NCBI RefSeq assembly: GCF_023806485.1
Contig: NZ_JAMSLR010000015.1
Location: 1-60,578, forward strand
DNA from: Thermalbibacter longus
GTDB lineage: Bacteria > Chloroflexota > Chloroflexia > Thermomicrobiales > Thermomicrobiaceae
Length of the DNA: 60,578 nt
Direction of reading: 5' to 3'
In this document: in pieces, positions 26,313 to 36,459 of the stretch
Position numbering within the stretch: position 1 is the stretch's first letter
Layout: each line of letters opens with the position of its first letter
The notes under the pieces: generated by a model
Databases searched by the model: none
Told to the model about the DNA's origin: nothing
Seen by the model: the letters and a program-made list of their open reading frames with translations, nothing else
Translations under genes and position numbers: made by a program

Positions 26313-27217
26313 CGGCTGGCTCCGACCGGGAGACCCAACCGGCTGAGGGAAGCGCGCAGCAGCTCGCGCGCCGGCTCGTGGGTGAGCGCCACGACCGCGT
26401 CAGCCGGGTCGAGCAGCAGGGTGTCGGACTCGAGATGTCGCTCGAAGTCAGGCTCTGGCTCGGCCGAGACGACGAGGTAGGCGACCAGCCTCTCCTGGCT
26501 GTCAACGGTGAAGCGCAGTGTCCCCGCCCAGCCGATGACCTGTGCCCTCAGCCCCATCTCCTCGCGCACTTCGCGTAGCGCGGCTCGGTATACAGGCTCG
26601 CCCGGCTCGATGTGGCCTTTGGGCAGGACGATCGTGCCGTCGGAGGCGCGGCGGAGCGCGACCTTGCCGTGACCCTCGAGGAGCACGACCGCCCCGGCCT
26701 GGGGGATAGCCGTCTCGGTGCCTCCGGCGAGCGCGGAGAGCTCGAGCTCGGCCCGGAGCTTGGCGTATGTGACTGGGATAAGCTCGGGCAAGACCATCGT
26801 GTTGGCCAGGATCGGCATGAAATTGGCGTCACCCTGCCAGCGCGGTACCACGTGAACGTGCAGATGATCGCTGATGCCTGCGCCGGCGACGGCACCCAGG
26901 TTCAGGCCGATGTTGAACCCGTCGCAGCGCAGCACACGGCGCTGGGCTTCGGTAAGCCAGGGCAGCAAGCCGAACAGTTCGGCGTTCGTGGCTGGGTCGA
27001 GCTCGCTCAGCTCGGCGGCGTGTTGGAAGGGGACGACCATGACGTGCCCGGTGTTGTAGGGGAAGAGGTTCATGATCAGATACGCCCTCTCGCCCCGGTA
27101 GAGGATCAAATGCTCGACATCGTCACCAGCGGCCGGCTTGGCGCAGAAGATGCAACCCTCGTGGCGTACATCGCCGGCCACGTAGCGCAGCCGCCAGGGA
27201 GTCCAGAGTCGCTCCAT
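26309..27217 (-). CDS. HIT-Nudix fusion protein
   Basis: A 302-residue two-domain hydrolase. The N-terminal HIT domain (1-about 165) starts MERLWTPWRLRYV, has CIFC (22-25) and the histidine triad HLHVHVVPRW (His118, His120, His122), as in Ap4A phosphorylase/hydrolase-like enzymes. The C-terminal Nudix domain (about 170-300) has a full Nudix box, GHIEPGEPVY...REVREEMGL (201-223). Both domains act on nucleoside polyphosphates, so the fusion may clear dinucleoside polyphosphates or oxidised nucleotides. The start is ambiguous (27217, 27241); 27217 matches the family N terminus. First gene of the HIT-Nudix/SGNH/DUF4388 operon. Confidence 0.9.
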   Translation of the reverse strand: MERLWTPWRLRYVAGDVRHEGCIFCAKPAAGDDVEHLILYRGERAYLIMNLFPYNTGHVMVVPFQHAAELSELDPATNAELFGLLPWLTEAQRRVLRCDGFNIGLNLGAVAGAGISDHLHVHVVPRWQGDANFMPILANTMVLPELIPVTYAKLRAELELSALAGGTETAIPQAGAVVLLEGHGKVALRRASDGTIVLPKGHIEPGEPVYRAALREVREEMGLRAQVIGWAGTLRFTVDSQERLVAYLVVSAEPEPDFERHLESDTLLLDPADAVVALTHEPARELLRASLSRLGLPVGASR

Positions 27218-27619
27218 CGTCGTGCCCGCGAATCCGCTCATACCCCACGAGACATTCAGTACAGATCGTAACACAGACGTCTCTCTCCTCAGCCCAAAAG
27301 GTCTGCCGGCTGGATGGAGATCATGGCTAGGTATTTCGGGCTAGTACGAGTGTAGCTCCTCTGCCTGGCCAGCTTCCAGGAACACAGCCCTCGTCCCATC
27401 CTGTCCCATGTATCCGACCGGCAGCGTGCGAGATCGGAGGAGTCCTGACAACTGCCCGCACGCCCCCGCGCTTCCAGCCCTCACTGGCACCCCGCGTACG
27501 ATCGCAGTAAAATGAGCTATCGCCTGCGGGTGGGTTGACTCCGTTACTCTCGCTGTACCATACTACGCCGGCAGGCGTTGCCTCGAGGGAACGTCATTAT
27601 CGAGGAGATAGACACTCGC
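27218..27619. other. Divergent intergenic region
   Basis: It separates the minus-strand HIT-Nudix operon from the plus-strand sugar transferase. Apart from the promoter at 27535-27564 and the Shine-Dalgarno GAGGAGAT near 27601, nothing is recognised. Confidence 0.5.
27535..27564 (+). promoter_or_regulatory. Candidate promoter of the polyprenyl sugar transferase gene
   Basis: TTGACT (27535-27540) is separated by 18 bases from CATACT (27559-27564), which matches TATAAT at four of six positions, about 55 bases before the chosen ATG at 27620. Confidence 0.4.
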
Positions 27620-29149
27620 ATGGCAGCGCTGAGGCAAGCGGGAGAGGGAAGGGATCCGGCGAGCGGGATAAACGGGTTATTTGTGCCGCCTGTGCCGCGT
27701 CGCCGGCGCTCGAAGGTTTCCCCCCGGATACCGAGCGTCGTCCAAATGGTGATCGACGCGGGGCTTGTCCTCGCTGCGTTCTGGCTGGCGCACACGCTGC
27801 GCTATCAAGCTGAGCTCGGCGGTGATGTGCCAGCGGCCTTCGTGCAGCCGTTCGGCGCCTTCGCCGACAAGGCCGCGCTCCTCGTCCTGGTATCCCTGGG
27901 TATCTTCGCCGTGCGCGGGCTCTACCGGCTGCCGCGCTGGACCAGCCTCGTGGACGAGAGCTCGATCATCGCCAGCGGCGCCACGACCGCGATGGCGATC
28001 GTCATTCTGTACAGTTTCCTGCTCCGCTTCTCACCGTCTCGCTTGATCTTCATCTATGCCTGGATCCTGATGATCGCGCTCTTGATCGGCGAGCGGCTGC
28101 TGGGGCGCTGGGTGAAGGCCCAGCTCTGGGCACGCGGCATCGGGGTCGACCGGGTGCTGGTTGTCGGGGCCGGACCGGCTGGCCAGCGGATCATGCAGTA
28201 TCTCTACAACCACCCGCGCCTGGGCTATCGCGTGATCGGGTTCGCCGACGTGCAGGCTCCTGCCGAGGAGCTGGCCCTGGCGACCGAGCGGCGCGTCGTT
28301 CACCCGCCCTACCTCGGCGATCTCAGCGAGGTGACCGAGATCGTGCGTTCGTCCCAGGTCGACGAGGTAATCGTCGCGTTGCCACCTGCCCATCATGACC
28401 AGATCCTGGAGATCGTCGAGCAGTGCCGCGAACTCGACGTTGCTTTCTCGCTGGTGCCCGATCTCTTCGAGCTGGCGCTCGACCGGGTTCAGATCAGCGA
28501 GGTGGCCGGGTTACCGCTGATCGGGATCAAGGAAGGCCAGATCCAGGGCTGGAACTATGGGATCAAGCGAGCGATGGACATCGCTATCGCGCTGACTGTG
28601 CTGGTCCTGGCCGCGCCGGTGATGGCCCTGATCGCGCTGGCGATCAAGCTCGACTCGCCCGGCCCGATCCTCTTCCGGCAGGTGCGCGTGGGCAAAGGCG
28701 GGCGCCATTTCATCCTGTACAAGTTCCGCTCGATGGTCGACGGAGCGGAGCAGCAGCAGCCAGTGCTCCAGGAGGTCTACGGGCGCAGTGCGCTCCTCTT
28801 CAAGCTGCGCGACGACCCTCGAGTGACACGGGTAGGCCGGTTCCTGCGCCGGACGAGCCTGGACGAGTTGCCCCAGTTCTTCAACGTGCTCAAAGGTGAG
28901 ATGAGCGTGGTCGGCCCGCGCCCGCCGGTCCCGGCCGAGGTAGCCGAGTACCAGGACTGGCACTTGCAGCGTTTGATGGTAACTCCGGGCTTGACTGGAC
29001 TCTGGCAGGTGAACGGGCGCAGTGACCTGAGCTTCGACGAGATGGTCCGGCTCGATCTCTACTACGCGGAGCACTGGTCGCCCTGGCTGGATATCAAGCT
29101 GATGCTCCGTACCGTGCCAGTTGTCCTCACTGGTCGTGGGGCCTATTGA
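27620..29149 (+). CDS. Polyprenyl glycosylphosphotransferase (undecaprenyl-phosphate sugar-1-P transferase)
   Basis: A 509-residue membrane enzyme that starts exopolysaccharide or glycan repeat units by moving a hexose-1-phosphate to undecaprenyl phosphate. The N-terminal half has four hydrophobic segments ([31 protein letters not shown] and two more) and a Rossmann-like region ([13 protein letters not shown]). The C-terminal sugar-transferase domain begins at a further membrane segment ([20 protein letters not shown]) and has [24 protein letters not shown] and [24 protein letters not shown] at 27620 is preferred over an upstream TTG because GAGGAGAT precedes it. Confidence 0.93.
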   Translation: MAALRQAGEGRDPASGINGLFVPPVPRRRRSKVSPRIPSVVQMVIDAGLVLAAFWLAHTLRYQAELGGDVPAAFVQPFGAFADKAALLVLVSLGIFAVRGLYRLPRWTSLVDESSIIASGATTAMAIVILYSFLLRFSPSRLIFIYAWILMIALLIGERLLGRWVKAQLWARGIGVDRVLVVGAGPAGQRIMQYLYNHPRLGYRVIGFADVQAPAEELALATERRVVHPPYLGDLSEVTEIVRSSQVDEVIVALPPAHHDQILEIVEQCRELDVAFSLVPDLFELALDRVQISEVAGLPLIGIKEGQIQGWNYGIKRAMDIAIALTVLVLAAPVMALIALAIKLDSPGPILFRQVRVGKGGRHFILYKFRSMVDGAEQQQPVLQEVYGRSALLFKLRDDPRVTRVGRFLRRTSLDELPQFFNVLKGEMSVVGPRPPVPAEVAEYQDWHLQRLMVTPGLTGLWQVNGRSDLSFDEMVRLDLYYAEHWSPWLDIKLMLRTVPVVLTGRGAY

Positions 29150-29294
29150 ACCAGCCTTCGATCTCGCATCGCTTCACACCGCGCGGCGCCTTCGCTCCCA
29201 GCAAGCGGCACGTTTACCGCGCCGGGTCGAGCGGTGCCTTCGCTACCAGGCGAGCTAGCGCCGAGGCATGGCCCGGCATGTGACGGCCAAACCC

Positions 29295-29954
29295 CTACGC
29301 TGGCTCCGACGGCGGCGCGAGCTGCTCGGTCGTCGCCCGCGAGGCCGCCTGCTTCTTGCGCTGGTAGTGCCGGCGAGCCTTCATCCGGTTCCCGCAGCTC
29401 CGCATGTCGCACCAGCGCCGGCTGCGATTGCGGCTGCGATCGATGAACAGCCAGCCGCAGGGCGGGTTGGCGCATGCTCGAACCCGATCCAGCTCGCCCG
29501 AGACCAGGAGTTCGGCTGCCGCTCGCGCGATCGGCCAGAGGAGGCAGTCAAGCATCTCGCCCCAATCGGCCCAGCCCCAGGTGAATAGCTCACCCACTCT
29601 GGCGATCCGCAGGTGATGCGCTGCCTCTCCGAGCGCGGCGTTCAGCAGATCCAGGTCAGCGGTATCGGGCGGTCGCCGGTGGGCTATAGCGGCGAAGATG
29701 CGATAGATCGACTCGCGCAGCTCGATGGCCCGGGCCAGCGCAGCCCGCGCGGCCGCTGGGTCTCGCTGCGCTGACTCGTGTAGCAGCGCCGCGCTGGTGG
29801 CGTCGAGCAGGCCGATGCGCTCTCCCCAATCGAGAAGTGCCTCGTAGCTGGTGAGGGTCTCGACGGGCTGCGCGCTGGCGTGCCAGTCGGCGGTATTAGC
29901 GAAGGCGAGTGCGAGGTTCCCGCTATCTGGTGGATGCACGTCTACGACGTACAC
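29295..29954 (-). CDS. CGNR zinc-finger (ABATE-type) transcription regulator
   Basis: A 219-residue protein. The N-terminal ABATE-like domain has ALAFANTADWHAS and SYEALLDWGERIGLLD. The C-terminal CGNR zinc finger reads CANPPCGWLF, then DRSRNRSRRWCDMRSCGNRMKARRHYQRKK, with four cysteines and the CGNR signature. Such proteins are thought to regulate transcription in response to small molecules. The start is a GTG without clear Shine-Dalgarno, so the N terminus is uncertain by a few residues. Confidence 0.9.
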   Translation of the reverse strand: MYVVDVHPPDSGNLALAFANTADWHASAQPVETLTSYEALLDWGERIGLLDATSAALLHESAQRDPAAARAALARAIELRESIYRIFAAIAHRRPPDTADLDLLNAALGEAAHHLRIARVGELFTWGWADWGEMLDCLLWPIARAAAELLVSGELDRVRACANPPCGWLFIDRSRNRSRRWCDMRSCGNRMKARRHYQRKKQAASRATTEQLAPPSEPA

Positions 29955-30213
29955 GAGGCCAGCTTGTCCCTTCCGAGTCGCACCGGCTGACGACGTTCGA
30001 GAGCCGTACCGGCAAGTAATTCACAGACACGATGCCCTAACCGGCCGAAATCGTATCGGAGGTTACACAATCTGTCAAGCCGGGATGAGGCTGAAGGGGC
30101 GATCACACCCTGTGCCTCTCGCCTTCTCTGGCCCGCCTTTATACCCGACTCCCGGACGCTTCAGAGTACAGGCGATACTGCCACCATATCCCGGTGGTGT
30201 TCCGAGCCAGGCG

Positions 30214-32832
30214 TCAGTCCACAGGCGTCGTGCCCTGGTCCAGCACTGCGCCGCTCTCGCTCACGAAGGACCACTCGTAGCGGTCAGGGAAGAGGCGGAG
30301 GACCAGAACTCCGAAGCTGGTCTCGTTCAGGTACTCGTCGCACGGCTCTTTGCTCTTGTTCGCATCGGTGTCCTGCAGGTTCTTCCCGCCATTGCCGACT
30401 ACGAAGTGGCGGATGCCGCCTGCCGAGCAGACCGAGCTGGCCGTCTGCGGCGCGAATCGCTGGTAGTTGTGGTCGTGGCCCGAGAGCGTCAGCTCCACGC
30501 CGTAGCGTTCGAACAGCTTGTACAGATCACCGAGCTCGCCCTTGCAGCAGTTGTGGTACTTGCCGGTCGACCAGTACGGGTGGTGCATGTAGACCAGGAA
30601 GTGCTTTCCGGCGTTAGCCTCGAATACGCTGGCGACGAACTGGTATTGCGGGGAACCGGCCCGGCAGCCTCCGACTTCATCACAGTTCGAGTTGACAGCG
30701 ATCGCGACCCAGTGCTCGTCTAGCGCCCAGGCGTAGTACCCCTTGCAGTCCTTGCGGCAGCCCGGCTCCAATGGCGTGGCGCGGTCTCCGAAGTAGGCGA
30801 AGTACCCTGCCGCGCCACCGGTGCGGTACTCGTGGTTGCCGACCGCCGGATAGGTACGGTCGAGCAGGCGGCCCCAGGTGGGGTCGTAGCTCGCCCGGTA
30901 CTCCTGGAGTGCCCCGTCCTCGTACTGCGTGTCGCCGAGAACGAGCACGTAGTCCGGGCTCTGCGCCAGCGCGACGTCCGAGGTGTACTTGTGGCGGCAG
31001 GCGGAGTCCGTCCCCGCGTTGTCGTTCCAGCTATCCGACTGCGGGTCGCAGGCGATATCCCCAGCCGCCACGATAACGACGGGGTCTCCGCTAGACGGCG
31101 GCGGAGCGGGCTCGGGCATCGTCACCGTTGCTGAGGCGCTCGGCTCGGAGAGGTTACCGGCAGCGTCGCGCGCTCGGACCTCATAGGTATAGGTGGTGCC
31201 CTGAGAGACCGACGTGTCGCTGTGGCTGGTCACGTCACCCAGGCTCGCCAGCAGCGCGCCGTCGCGGTACAGATCGTAGCCGGCGATCGGGCTGCTATCG
31301 GTCGCCGCCGTCCAGGTGAGATCGATCTGCCCTGGGCCTGCCACCACCGCGCTCAAGTCGGCCGGCGGGCTGGGCGGCGTGCGGTCCACGATCCAGGCGT
31401 GAGCGGCGGGTGTGGGGTCGGCGTTGCCGTCGGCGTCGAGCGCGCGGACTTCGAAGCTGTGCTCGCCCTCCGCGAGGCCGGTATAGGTTTGGCCACTGGA
31501 GCAGGGCGAGTAGGCGCCGCCATCCAGGCGACATTGGAACGAGCTGTCCTGCTCGGTTGCGTGGAAACTGAAGCTGGCTTCCTGGCTATCGGTGAACGCC
31601 GGCGGCCCGCTGTCGATCACGGTGTCGGGCGGCGATGTAGCGACCGGGAGGGTGACCGTGACCGGGGTGCTCGCGCTGGAGAGGTTGCCGGCCAGGTCCC
31701 AGGCGAGCACGCTGTAGGAGTAGGTCGATCCACCGGTCACTGTGGTGTCGGAATACGCGGTCTGATCGCCGACGGTGGCGAGCAGCTCGTCGTCACGGTA
31801 GATCTGGTAGCCGGCTATCCCGTGGTCGTCGCTCGAGGCTGACCAACTCAGGTCGACCTGGGTGGGGCCGGCGGCGCTTGCGGTCAGGCCGGTGGGCACG
31901 CTCGGTGGCGATGTGTCGACCGTCCAGGTGAAGGACGCGGGAGTGGGGTCGACGTTTCCGGTCGCGTCGGTCGCCTGTACCTCGAAAGTATGGTCACCGG
32001 CGCTCAGGCCGGTGTATTCGACCGGGCTGGTGCAGGGGCTCGCTGCGCCTCCGTCGAGGCGGCAGTGGAAGCTGCTCCCCTCTTCGGTTGCATGGAAGGC
32101 GAAGCTCGCGCTCGTGCTCGAGCTCAGTGCGTGAGGGCCGCTGTCGATGAGCGTGTCCGGTGGCTCGGAGTCCTCTACCGGTGGGGTCGTGGGCTCTTCC
32201 GACTCTGCAAGGACCACCACGAGTTCCGGGGCGTGCTGTCCTTCGCGCGAAGAGACATCGAGACCGTCGTCGGAGTTCGGGATCAGGGCGATCGTGTAGG
32301 TCCCATCGCTCGTTACTAGCGCGGTGACATCGAACTCCGCCCAGGTGCCCGCTTTCAGGGTGCAGTGGTCGTGCAGCGGGCTTCCCTTGATTGCTGGCCG
32401 GTTGCTCCAGGTGAGCGTCTCCTCGTCCCAATCGTTGCTCGCGGCGTAGGCGATCGGCCCGTTGGCGGTGCTATCGGTGACGTAGACGCGCAGCGTCGCC
32501 CGCTGGACTGGCCCCTGGATGCCGGTCACGGTGAAGCGGAGGTAAGTCTCCCGGCGAGGTGAGCCATCGATGAGCAGCTCTGCCTCAGCCCCGAAGCTGG
32601 TGTCCGGAGACCGCTCCTCGACGTAGGTGTCCGCGTCAGGACTGAACCGCATCTCCTGTGGCCCACCGGTCGCTGGCCAGGCCAGCAGTAGCCAGATGGC
32701 GCCAGCGACTGCCGCCAGCAACAGCACCTCGCGAAAGCGGCGAGCCTGCTGGAGGCCGCTGCGGAGCAGCCGGCCAGCAGGCAGCATGCTGATGCTCGAC
32801 CAGTGTTCTCGTTGCTCATGCTTGGAATCCAT
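30214..32832 (-). CDS. Large exported metallophosphoesterase with DNRLRE, Ig-like and Fn3 domains
   Basis: An 872-residue protein. A membrane-spanning signal anchor (about 36-52) is followed by a DNRLRE/CBM96-type domain (DADTYVEERSPDTSFGAEAELLIDG; about 62-210). Two alternating pairs come next: an Ig-like module (PPDTLIDSGP and PPDTVIDSGP, each with FxCRLDGGAxSPC) and an Fn3 module (PPSVPTGLTAS and PPSPPADLSAV). The C-terminal calcineurin-like phosphoesterase (about 580-870) has GDIACDP, LGDTQYEDG, GNHEYRTGG, HHPYWSTG and LSGHDHNYQRF metal ligands. It resembles secreted purple-acid-type phosphatases. GGGAGGG precedes the ATG. Confidence 0.9.
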   Translation of the reverse strand: MDSKHEQREHWSSISMLPAGRLLRSGLQQARRFREVLLLAAVAGAIWLLLAWPATGGPQEMRFSPDADTYVEERSPDTSFGAEAELLIDGSPRRETYLRFTVTGIQGPVQRATLRVYVTDSTANGPIAYAASNDWDEETLTWSNRPAIKGSPLHDHCTLKAGTWAEFDVTALVTSDGTYTIALIPNSDDGLDVSSREGQHAPELVVVLAESEEPTTPPVEDSEPPDTLIDSGPHALSSSTSASFAFHATEEGSSFHCRLDGGAASPCTSPVEYTGLSAGDHTFEVQATDATGNVDPTPASFTWTVDTSPPSVPTGLTASAAGPTQVDLSWSASSDDHGIAGYQIYRDDELLATVGDQTAYSDTTVTGGSTYSYSVLAWDLAGNLSSASTPVTVTLPVATSPPDTVIDSGPPAFTDSQEASFSFHATEQDSSFQCRLDGGAYSPCSSGQTYTGLAEGEHSFEVRALDADGNADPTPAAHAWIVDRTPPSPPADLSAVVAGPGQIDLTWTAATDSSPIAGYDLYRDGALLASLGDVTSHSDTSVSQGTTYTYEVRARDAAGNLSEPSASATVTMPEPAPPPSSGDPVVIVAAGDIACDPQSDSWNDNAGTDSACRHKYTSDVALAQSPDYVLVLGDTQYEDGALQEYRASYDPTWGRLLDRTYPAVGNHEYRTGGAAGYFAYFGDRATPLEPGCRKDCKGYYAWALDEHWVAIAVNSNCDEVGGCRAGSPQYQFVASVFEANAGKHFLVYMHHPYWSTGKYHNCCKGELGDLYKLFERYGVELTLSGHDHNYQRFAPQTASSVCSAGGIRHFVVGNGGKNLQDTDANKSKEPCDEYLNETSFGVLVLRLFPDRYEWSFVSESGAVLDQGTTPVD

Positions 32833-33637
32833 TGAAGCCCTCCCATCCCCAGTCCGATGCGGTACTTCGGTCGGGCACTAGCCTCGGCTCGCCATGCTGG
32901 CTTGACCATCTCCAGCCGGTTGCAGGTGGCGAGCTCAGGGCTGGAGCGACCCGGGCGGAGCTGCGCAGACTCAACCCGGCGCGAGGGGGCGGCACGGCGC
33001 TGCGCGGTAAGCGGGCACCGGTGATGCCCGGGGAGATCCAGGTGACTGGGCCGGACATCCATCGGCGGCACGGACGGGCATGGTCAGGAGAAGAGTGGAA
33101 CGCCGCCCGCGCAATCGCCTTCGTTCAGCCGCGTTCAGAGCGATCCGAAACGTATGAAGACTCTAGCGAGCGCTGCTCGGCATCGCCAGCTCTGGTAGTG
33201 ACCAATCGGTGGCCGGGTGCTGGCCACTGTATAGCCATTTGTTGTTCACGGCGGTCGAGCGGGCAGGTGGGCACTAGCGGCCGGTGTCGGATAGAGATGG
33301 CCGGCAGGCGACGTGCCCGGAGCGGCGAGGAGGCATCGGATCACCGCGATACTGCATTGGCTCTCCTCAACGAGACGCTCGGCACCCACTAGCAGGAGTG
33401 GGCGGTGCCCCGCCCTGCGTAGTTCGAGATCCCAACGAGTGTAGCCGCCGAACTGCGTGAGGCGCTGGCGACTTCGGCTTCGTGGTGGCTGCCTCCTGGG
33501 CCGAGGATTGCCCGCAGCTCCGGATCCCGATTCGAGACCTGTCACCTTGTCTCCCTCGTGACCACCTGAGGGAGGCACGGTAGACTACGGCCGTGGCCGT
33601 GAGGGCGTCCGGCCGCGCGTGCAGGGAGGAGTGTGCG
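32833..33637. other. 805-base divergent intergenic region
   Basis: Lies between divergent genes. Frames on both strands have no family pattern and no start signals. No RNA gene, repeat or strong promoter was recognised. It could hold regulatory sites for the two flanking genes. Confidence 0.4.
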
Positions 33638-35071
33638 ATGTCCACCGGAAGCTGGGCGGTGCCGGTCAGCGGGCCGGCCGCAGCCATGCGCTACCGCCAG
33701 TACAGCTACTGGCTCGAGACCTGCGACGACGACCTTACCCCTCGCCCGCCGCTCGACGGCTCGATCGATGTCGATATCGCCATCCTCGGCGCCGGCTACA
33801 CTGGCCTCTGGACGGCCTACTACCTGCTCAAGCGAGACCCCTCGCTGCGGGTCGCCATCCTCGAGCGCGAGGTCGCCGGCTTCGGCGCCTCCGGCCGCAA
33901 CGGTGGCTGGGTCACTCCCGGCTTCCCGCTCTCGCTCGGCCTGCTGGCCAGGCGCTATGGCGCCGACGCCGCGCGGGCCATCGCTCTCGCCATGTTCGAG
34001 ACGGTCGACGAGGTGGGGCGGGTGCTGGCTGCCGAGGGGATCGACGCGCACTTTCACAAGGGCGGTGCGCTCAGGATCGCCCGTGGCCGGCACCAGCTCC
34101 CGGCGATCGAGGAGTCGTGGCGCACCTATGAGCGCCTGGGTCTGACCGAGTGGTACGAGCGGCTCGGCCCGGATGAGCTGGCGCAGCGCATCCGCGTCAC
34201 CAGGGCTGAAGGCGCGATCTTCGTCAAGCAGTGCGCTGTCGTCCACCCGGGAAGACTGGTGCGCGGGCTGGCCCGGGCGGTCGAGCGGCTGGGCGCGACC
34301 ATCTACGAGCAGACACCGGTGGTCGACTTCGTGACTGGCCAGGCCCCCCGCTTCGTCACCCCGCGTGGCGACGTGCGGGCCAGGGTGCTGGTGCTGGCTG
34401 GCGAGGCGTATCTCTCGCAGTTGCCCCGGCTGCGGCGCGCGCTGATCCCGGTCTACTCGCTGATCGTCCTCACCGAACCGGTGCCGGCCGAGGTCTGGGA
34501 GGAGATCGGCTGGCGAAATCGGGAATGCGTGGCCTCCAACCGCTACACGGTCGACTACCTCTCCCAGACGGCTGATGGCCGTATCCTGTTCGGTGGGCGT
34601 GGTGCCCCCTACCACTTCGGCTCGCGCATCGACGACGCCTACGATCGCCACGGGCCGACGCACGAGATGCTCCGCCAAATGTGCTACGACTGGTTCCCGA
34701 TCCTGCGCCTCAAGGGAGTCGGCTTTACCCACGCCTGGGGTGGCCCGCTGGGCATGCCGCGCGACTGGATGCCCACCATGCGCTACGACCCCGGCCAGGG
34801 GCTGGCGATGGCCTGCGGCTACACTGGTCAGGGCGTGGCCACGGCCAACCTCTCGGGTCGCGTGCTGGCCGATTTGATCACCGGGCACGAGTCGGAGCTG
34901 ACCCGGCTGCCGATGACGAGCCACCGGATCCGCCCCTGGGAGCCAGAGCCGCTCCGCTGGCTGGGCGTGCGCTTCGTCCAGCGCGGCTTCATGCGCATCG
35001 ACGACGAGGCCGAGCGCACCGGCCGGCCCCCGAGCGGCAAGAGCCTGGTCGAGCGCCTGGGCGAGCACTAA
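33638..35071 (+). CDS. FAD-dependent oxidoreductase (DAO family)
   Basis: A 477-residue flavoprotein. The dinucleotide-binding loop is VDIAILGAGYTGLWTAYYLLK with the acidic end LEREVAGFGASGRNGGW typical of PuuB/OrdL-like amine or amino-acid oxidases. Later blocks include VHPGRLVRGLARAVERLGATIYEQTPV, an ILFGGRG segment and the FAD-contacting GLAMACGYTGQGVATANLSGRVLADLI. It likely oxidises a secondary amine or amino acid; substrate unknown. ATG at 33638 has GGGAGGAG upstream, which outweighs the upstream GTG. Confidence 0.92.
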   Translation: MSTGSWAVPVSGPAAAMRYRQYSYWLETCDDDLTPRPPLDGSIDVDIAILGAGYTGLWTAYYLLKRDPSLRVAILEREVAGFGASGRNGGWVTPGFPLSLGLLARRYGADAARAIALAMFETVDEVGRVLAAEGIDAHFHKGGALRIARGRHQLPAIEESWRTYERLGLTEWYERLGPDELAQRIRVTRAEGAIFVKQCAVVHPGRLVRGLARAVERLGATIYEQTPVVDFVTGQAPRFVTPRGDVRARVLVLAGEAYLSQLPRLRRALIPVYSLIVLTEPVPAEVWEEIGWRNRECVASNRYTVDYLSQTADGRILFGGRGAPYHFGSRIDDAYDRHGPTHEMLRQMCYDWFPILRLKGVGFTHAWGGPLGMPRDWMPTMRYDPGQGLAMACGYTGQGVATANLSGRVLADLITGHESELTRLPMTSHRIRPWEPEPLRWLGVRFVQRGFMRIDDEAERTGRPPSGKSLVERLGEH

Positions 35072-35347
35072 GGCCGGAGCTGAGCTCGCGTGACGCCGCC
35101 CTCGGGCGGGCCGCTGGAAGCGTGGCCGAGGCGGCCGACCAGCGGCCCCGGGCCACGTCCCGAGGGCCGGCAGAGATCAGACACCAGGCCCGTTCCTAGC
35201 GCAGGCTCCCCTCTTGACCACAAGTGGGCTTGATGACACGGGCACGGCTGGGAAGCCGGCGAGGCCGCGCTCGCGCGAGGGTGCGTCGCGCGGGGCGGCA
35301 TGCTAGCATGGCTGGGCGGAGTAGCGGCGGTGAGGTAGGAGGGAACC

Positions 35348-36400
35348 ATGGAGCTCGATCTCGATCTGCTCAAGCGGCTGTGCGAGACGCCAGGCATCCC
35401 CGGGCGCGAGGAGCGCGTGGCGGCAGTCGCCCGCGAGGCACTGAAACCGGTCGCTGAGGACGTCCAGGTCGATGCGCTGGGGAACGTGATCGCGCGCAAG
35501 GCGGGTCGCGGGGGGCCGTGCGTGATGCTGGCCGCTCACCTCGATGAGATCGGCTTCATGGTGCGCTACATCGACGAGCAGGGCTTCCTTCGTCTCCAAC
35601 CGGTCGGCGGCTTCGATGCCCGAGTGCTGCCAGCCCAGCGCGTGCGCGTCTGGACTCGCGACGGTGAGGGATTGATCGGCGCGCTCCAGTTGGCCACCAA
35701 GCCGATCCACCTGCTCCAGCCCAACGAGCAGAAGCCCCCTCGGATCGAGGAGTTTTATGTCGACCTCGGCCTGCCCTCCAGTGAGGTGCGGGCCCGCGTG
35801 GAGATCGGCGATATGGTGACGCTCGACCGGCCGCTGGAGGTGACCGGCCCACGGGTGCTCAGCAAGGCGCTGGACGATCGGGTCGGCGTCTTCGTGATGA
35901 TCGAAGCGCTGCGCGCGCTCGGCGCGCACGAGGCAGACGTGGTGGCCGTCGCGACGACCCAGGAGGAGGTGGGGCTTCGCGGCGCCCAGACCTCGGCATT
36001 CGGGGTGGAGCCCGACATCGGGATCGCGCTCGACATCACGATCGCCGGCGATGTGCCGGGGATCGACGCGCACGAGCAGGTGACGAAGCTCGGCGGAGGG
36101 GTCGCCATCAAGGTGTTCGACACCTCGCATATCCCCAACTACCGGCTGGTGCGGCACCTGCGGGAGGTAGCCGAGCAACACGGGATCCCCTACCAGCTCG
36201 AGGTGTTGCCGCGCGGGGGTACCGATGCCGGAGCCATCCAGCGCGCGCGGGCCGGCGTGCCGGCAGTCACGGTCTCGATCCCGACGCGCCATGTGCACAC
36301 GGTGAATGAGATGGCTGACCTGGCCGATATCGAAGCTGCCGTGCAGTTGATTGCCCGCTATCTGGAAGTGGCGCATACTGGAGACTACCGGCCGCGATAG
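35348..36400 (+). CDS. M42-family metallopeptidase (glutamyl aminopeptidase/FrvX-like)
   Basis: A 350-residue di-metal aminopeptidase. Ligands of the M42 site are visible: His64 (AAHLDEIGFM), Asp177 (SKALDDRVG), Glu206/Glu207 (ATTQEEVGLRGA), Asp229 (GIALDITIAGD) and His317 (TRHVHTVNE). These enzymes form large tetrahedral assemblies that trim peptides in the cytoplasm; some act as endoglucanase-like or deblocking enzymes. GGTAGGAGGG precedes the ATG. Confidence 0.94.
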   Translation: MELDLDLLKRLCETPGIPGREERVAAVAREALKPVAEDVQVDALGNVIARKAGRGGPCVMLAAHLDEIGFMVRYIDEQGFLRLQPVGGFDARVLPAQRVRVWTRDGEGLIGALQLATKPIHLLQPNEQKPPRIEEFYVDLGLPSSEVRARVEIGDMVTLDRPLEVTGPRVLSKALDDRVGVFVMIEALRALGAHEADVVAVATTQEEVGLRGAQTSAFGVEPDIGIALDITIAGDVPGIDAHEQVTKLGGGVAIKVFDTSHIPNYRLVRHLREVAEQHGIPYQLEVLPRGGTDAGAIQRARAGVPAVTVSIPTRHVHTVNEMADLADIEAAVQLIARYLEVAHTGDYRPR

Positions 36401-36459
36401 CTGAATAGCCAGGAAGAGGGGCTCTCGATGCGGCCGGTGAAGGGACGGTTGGGCGCGCT

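Noticed and set aside
32832-33392. Plus-strand frame of 186 codons in the 805-base gap
   Set aside because: Arg/Ser/Gly-rich low-complexity composition, no Shine-Dalgarno and no resemblance to a known family.
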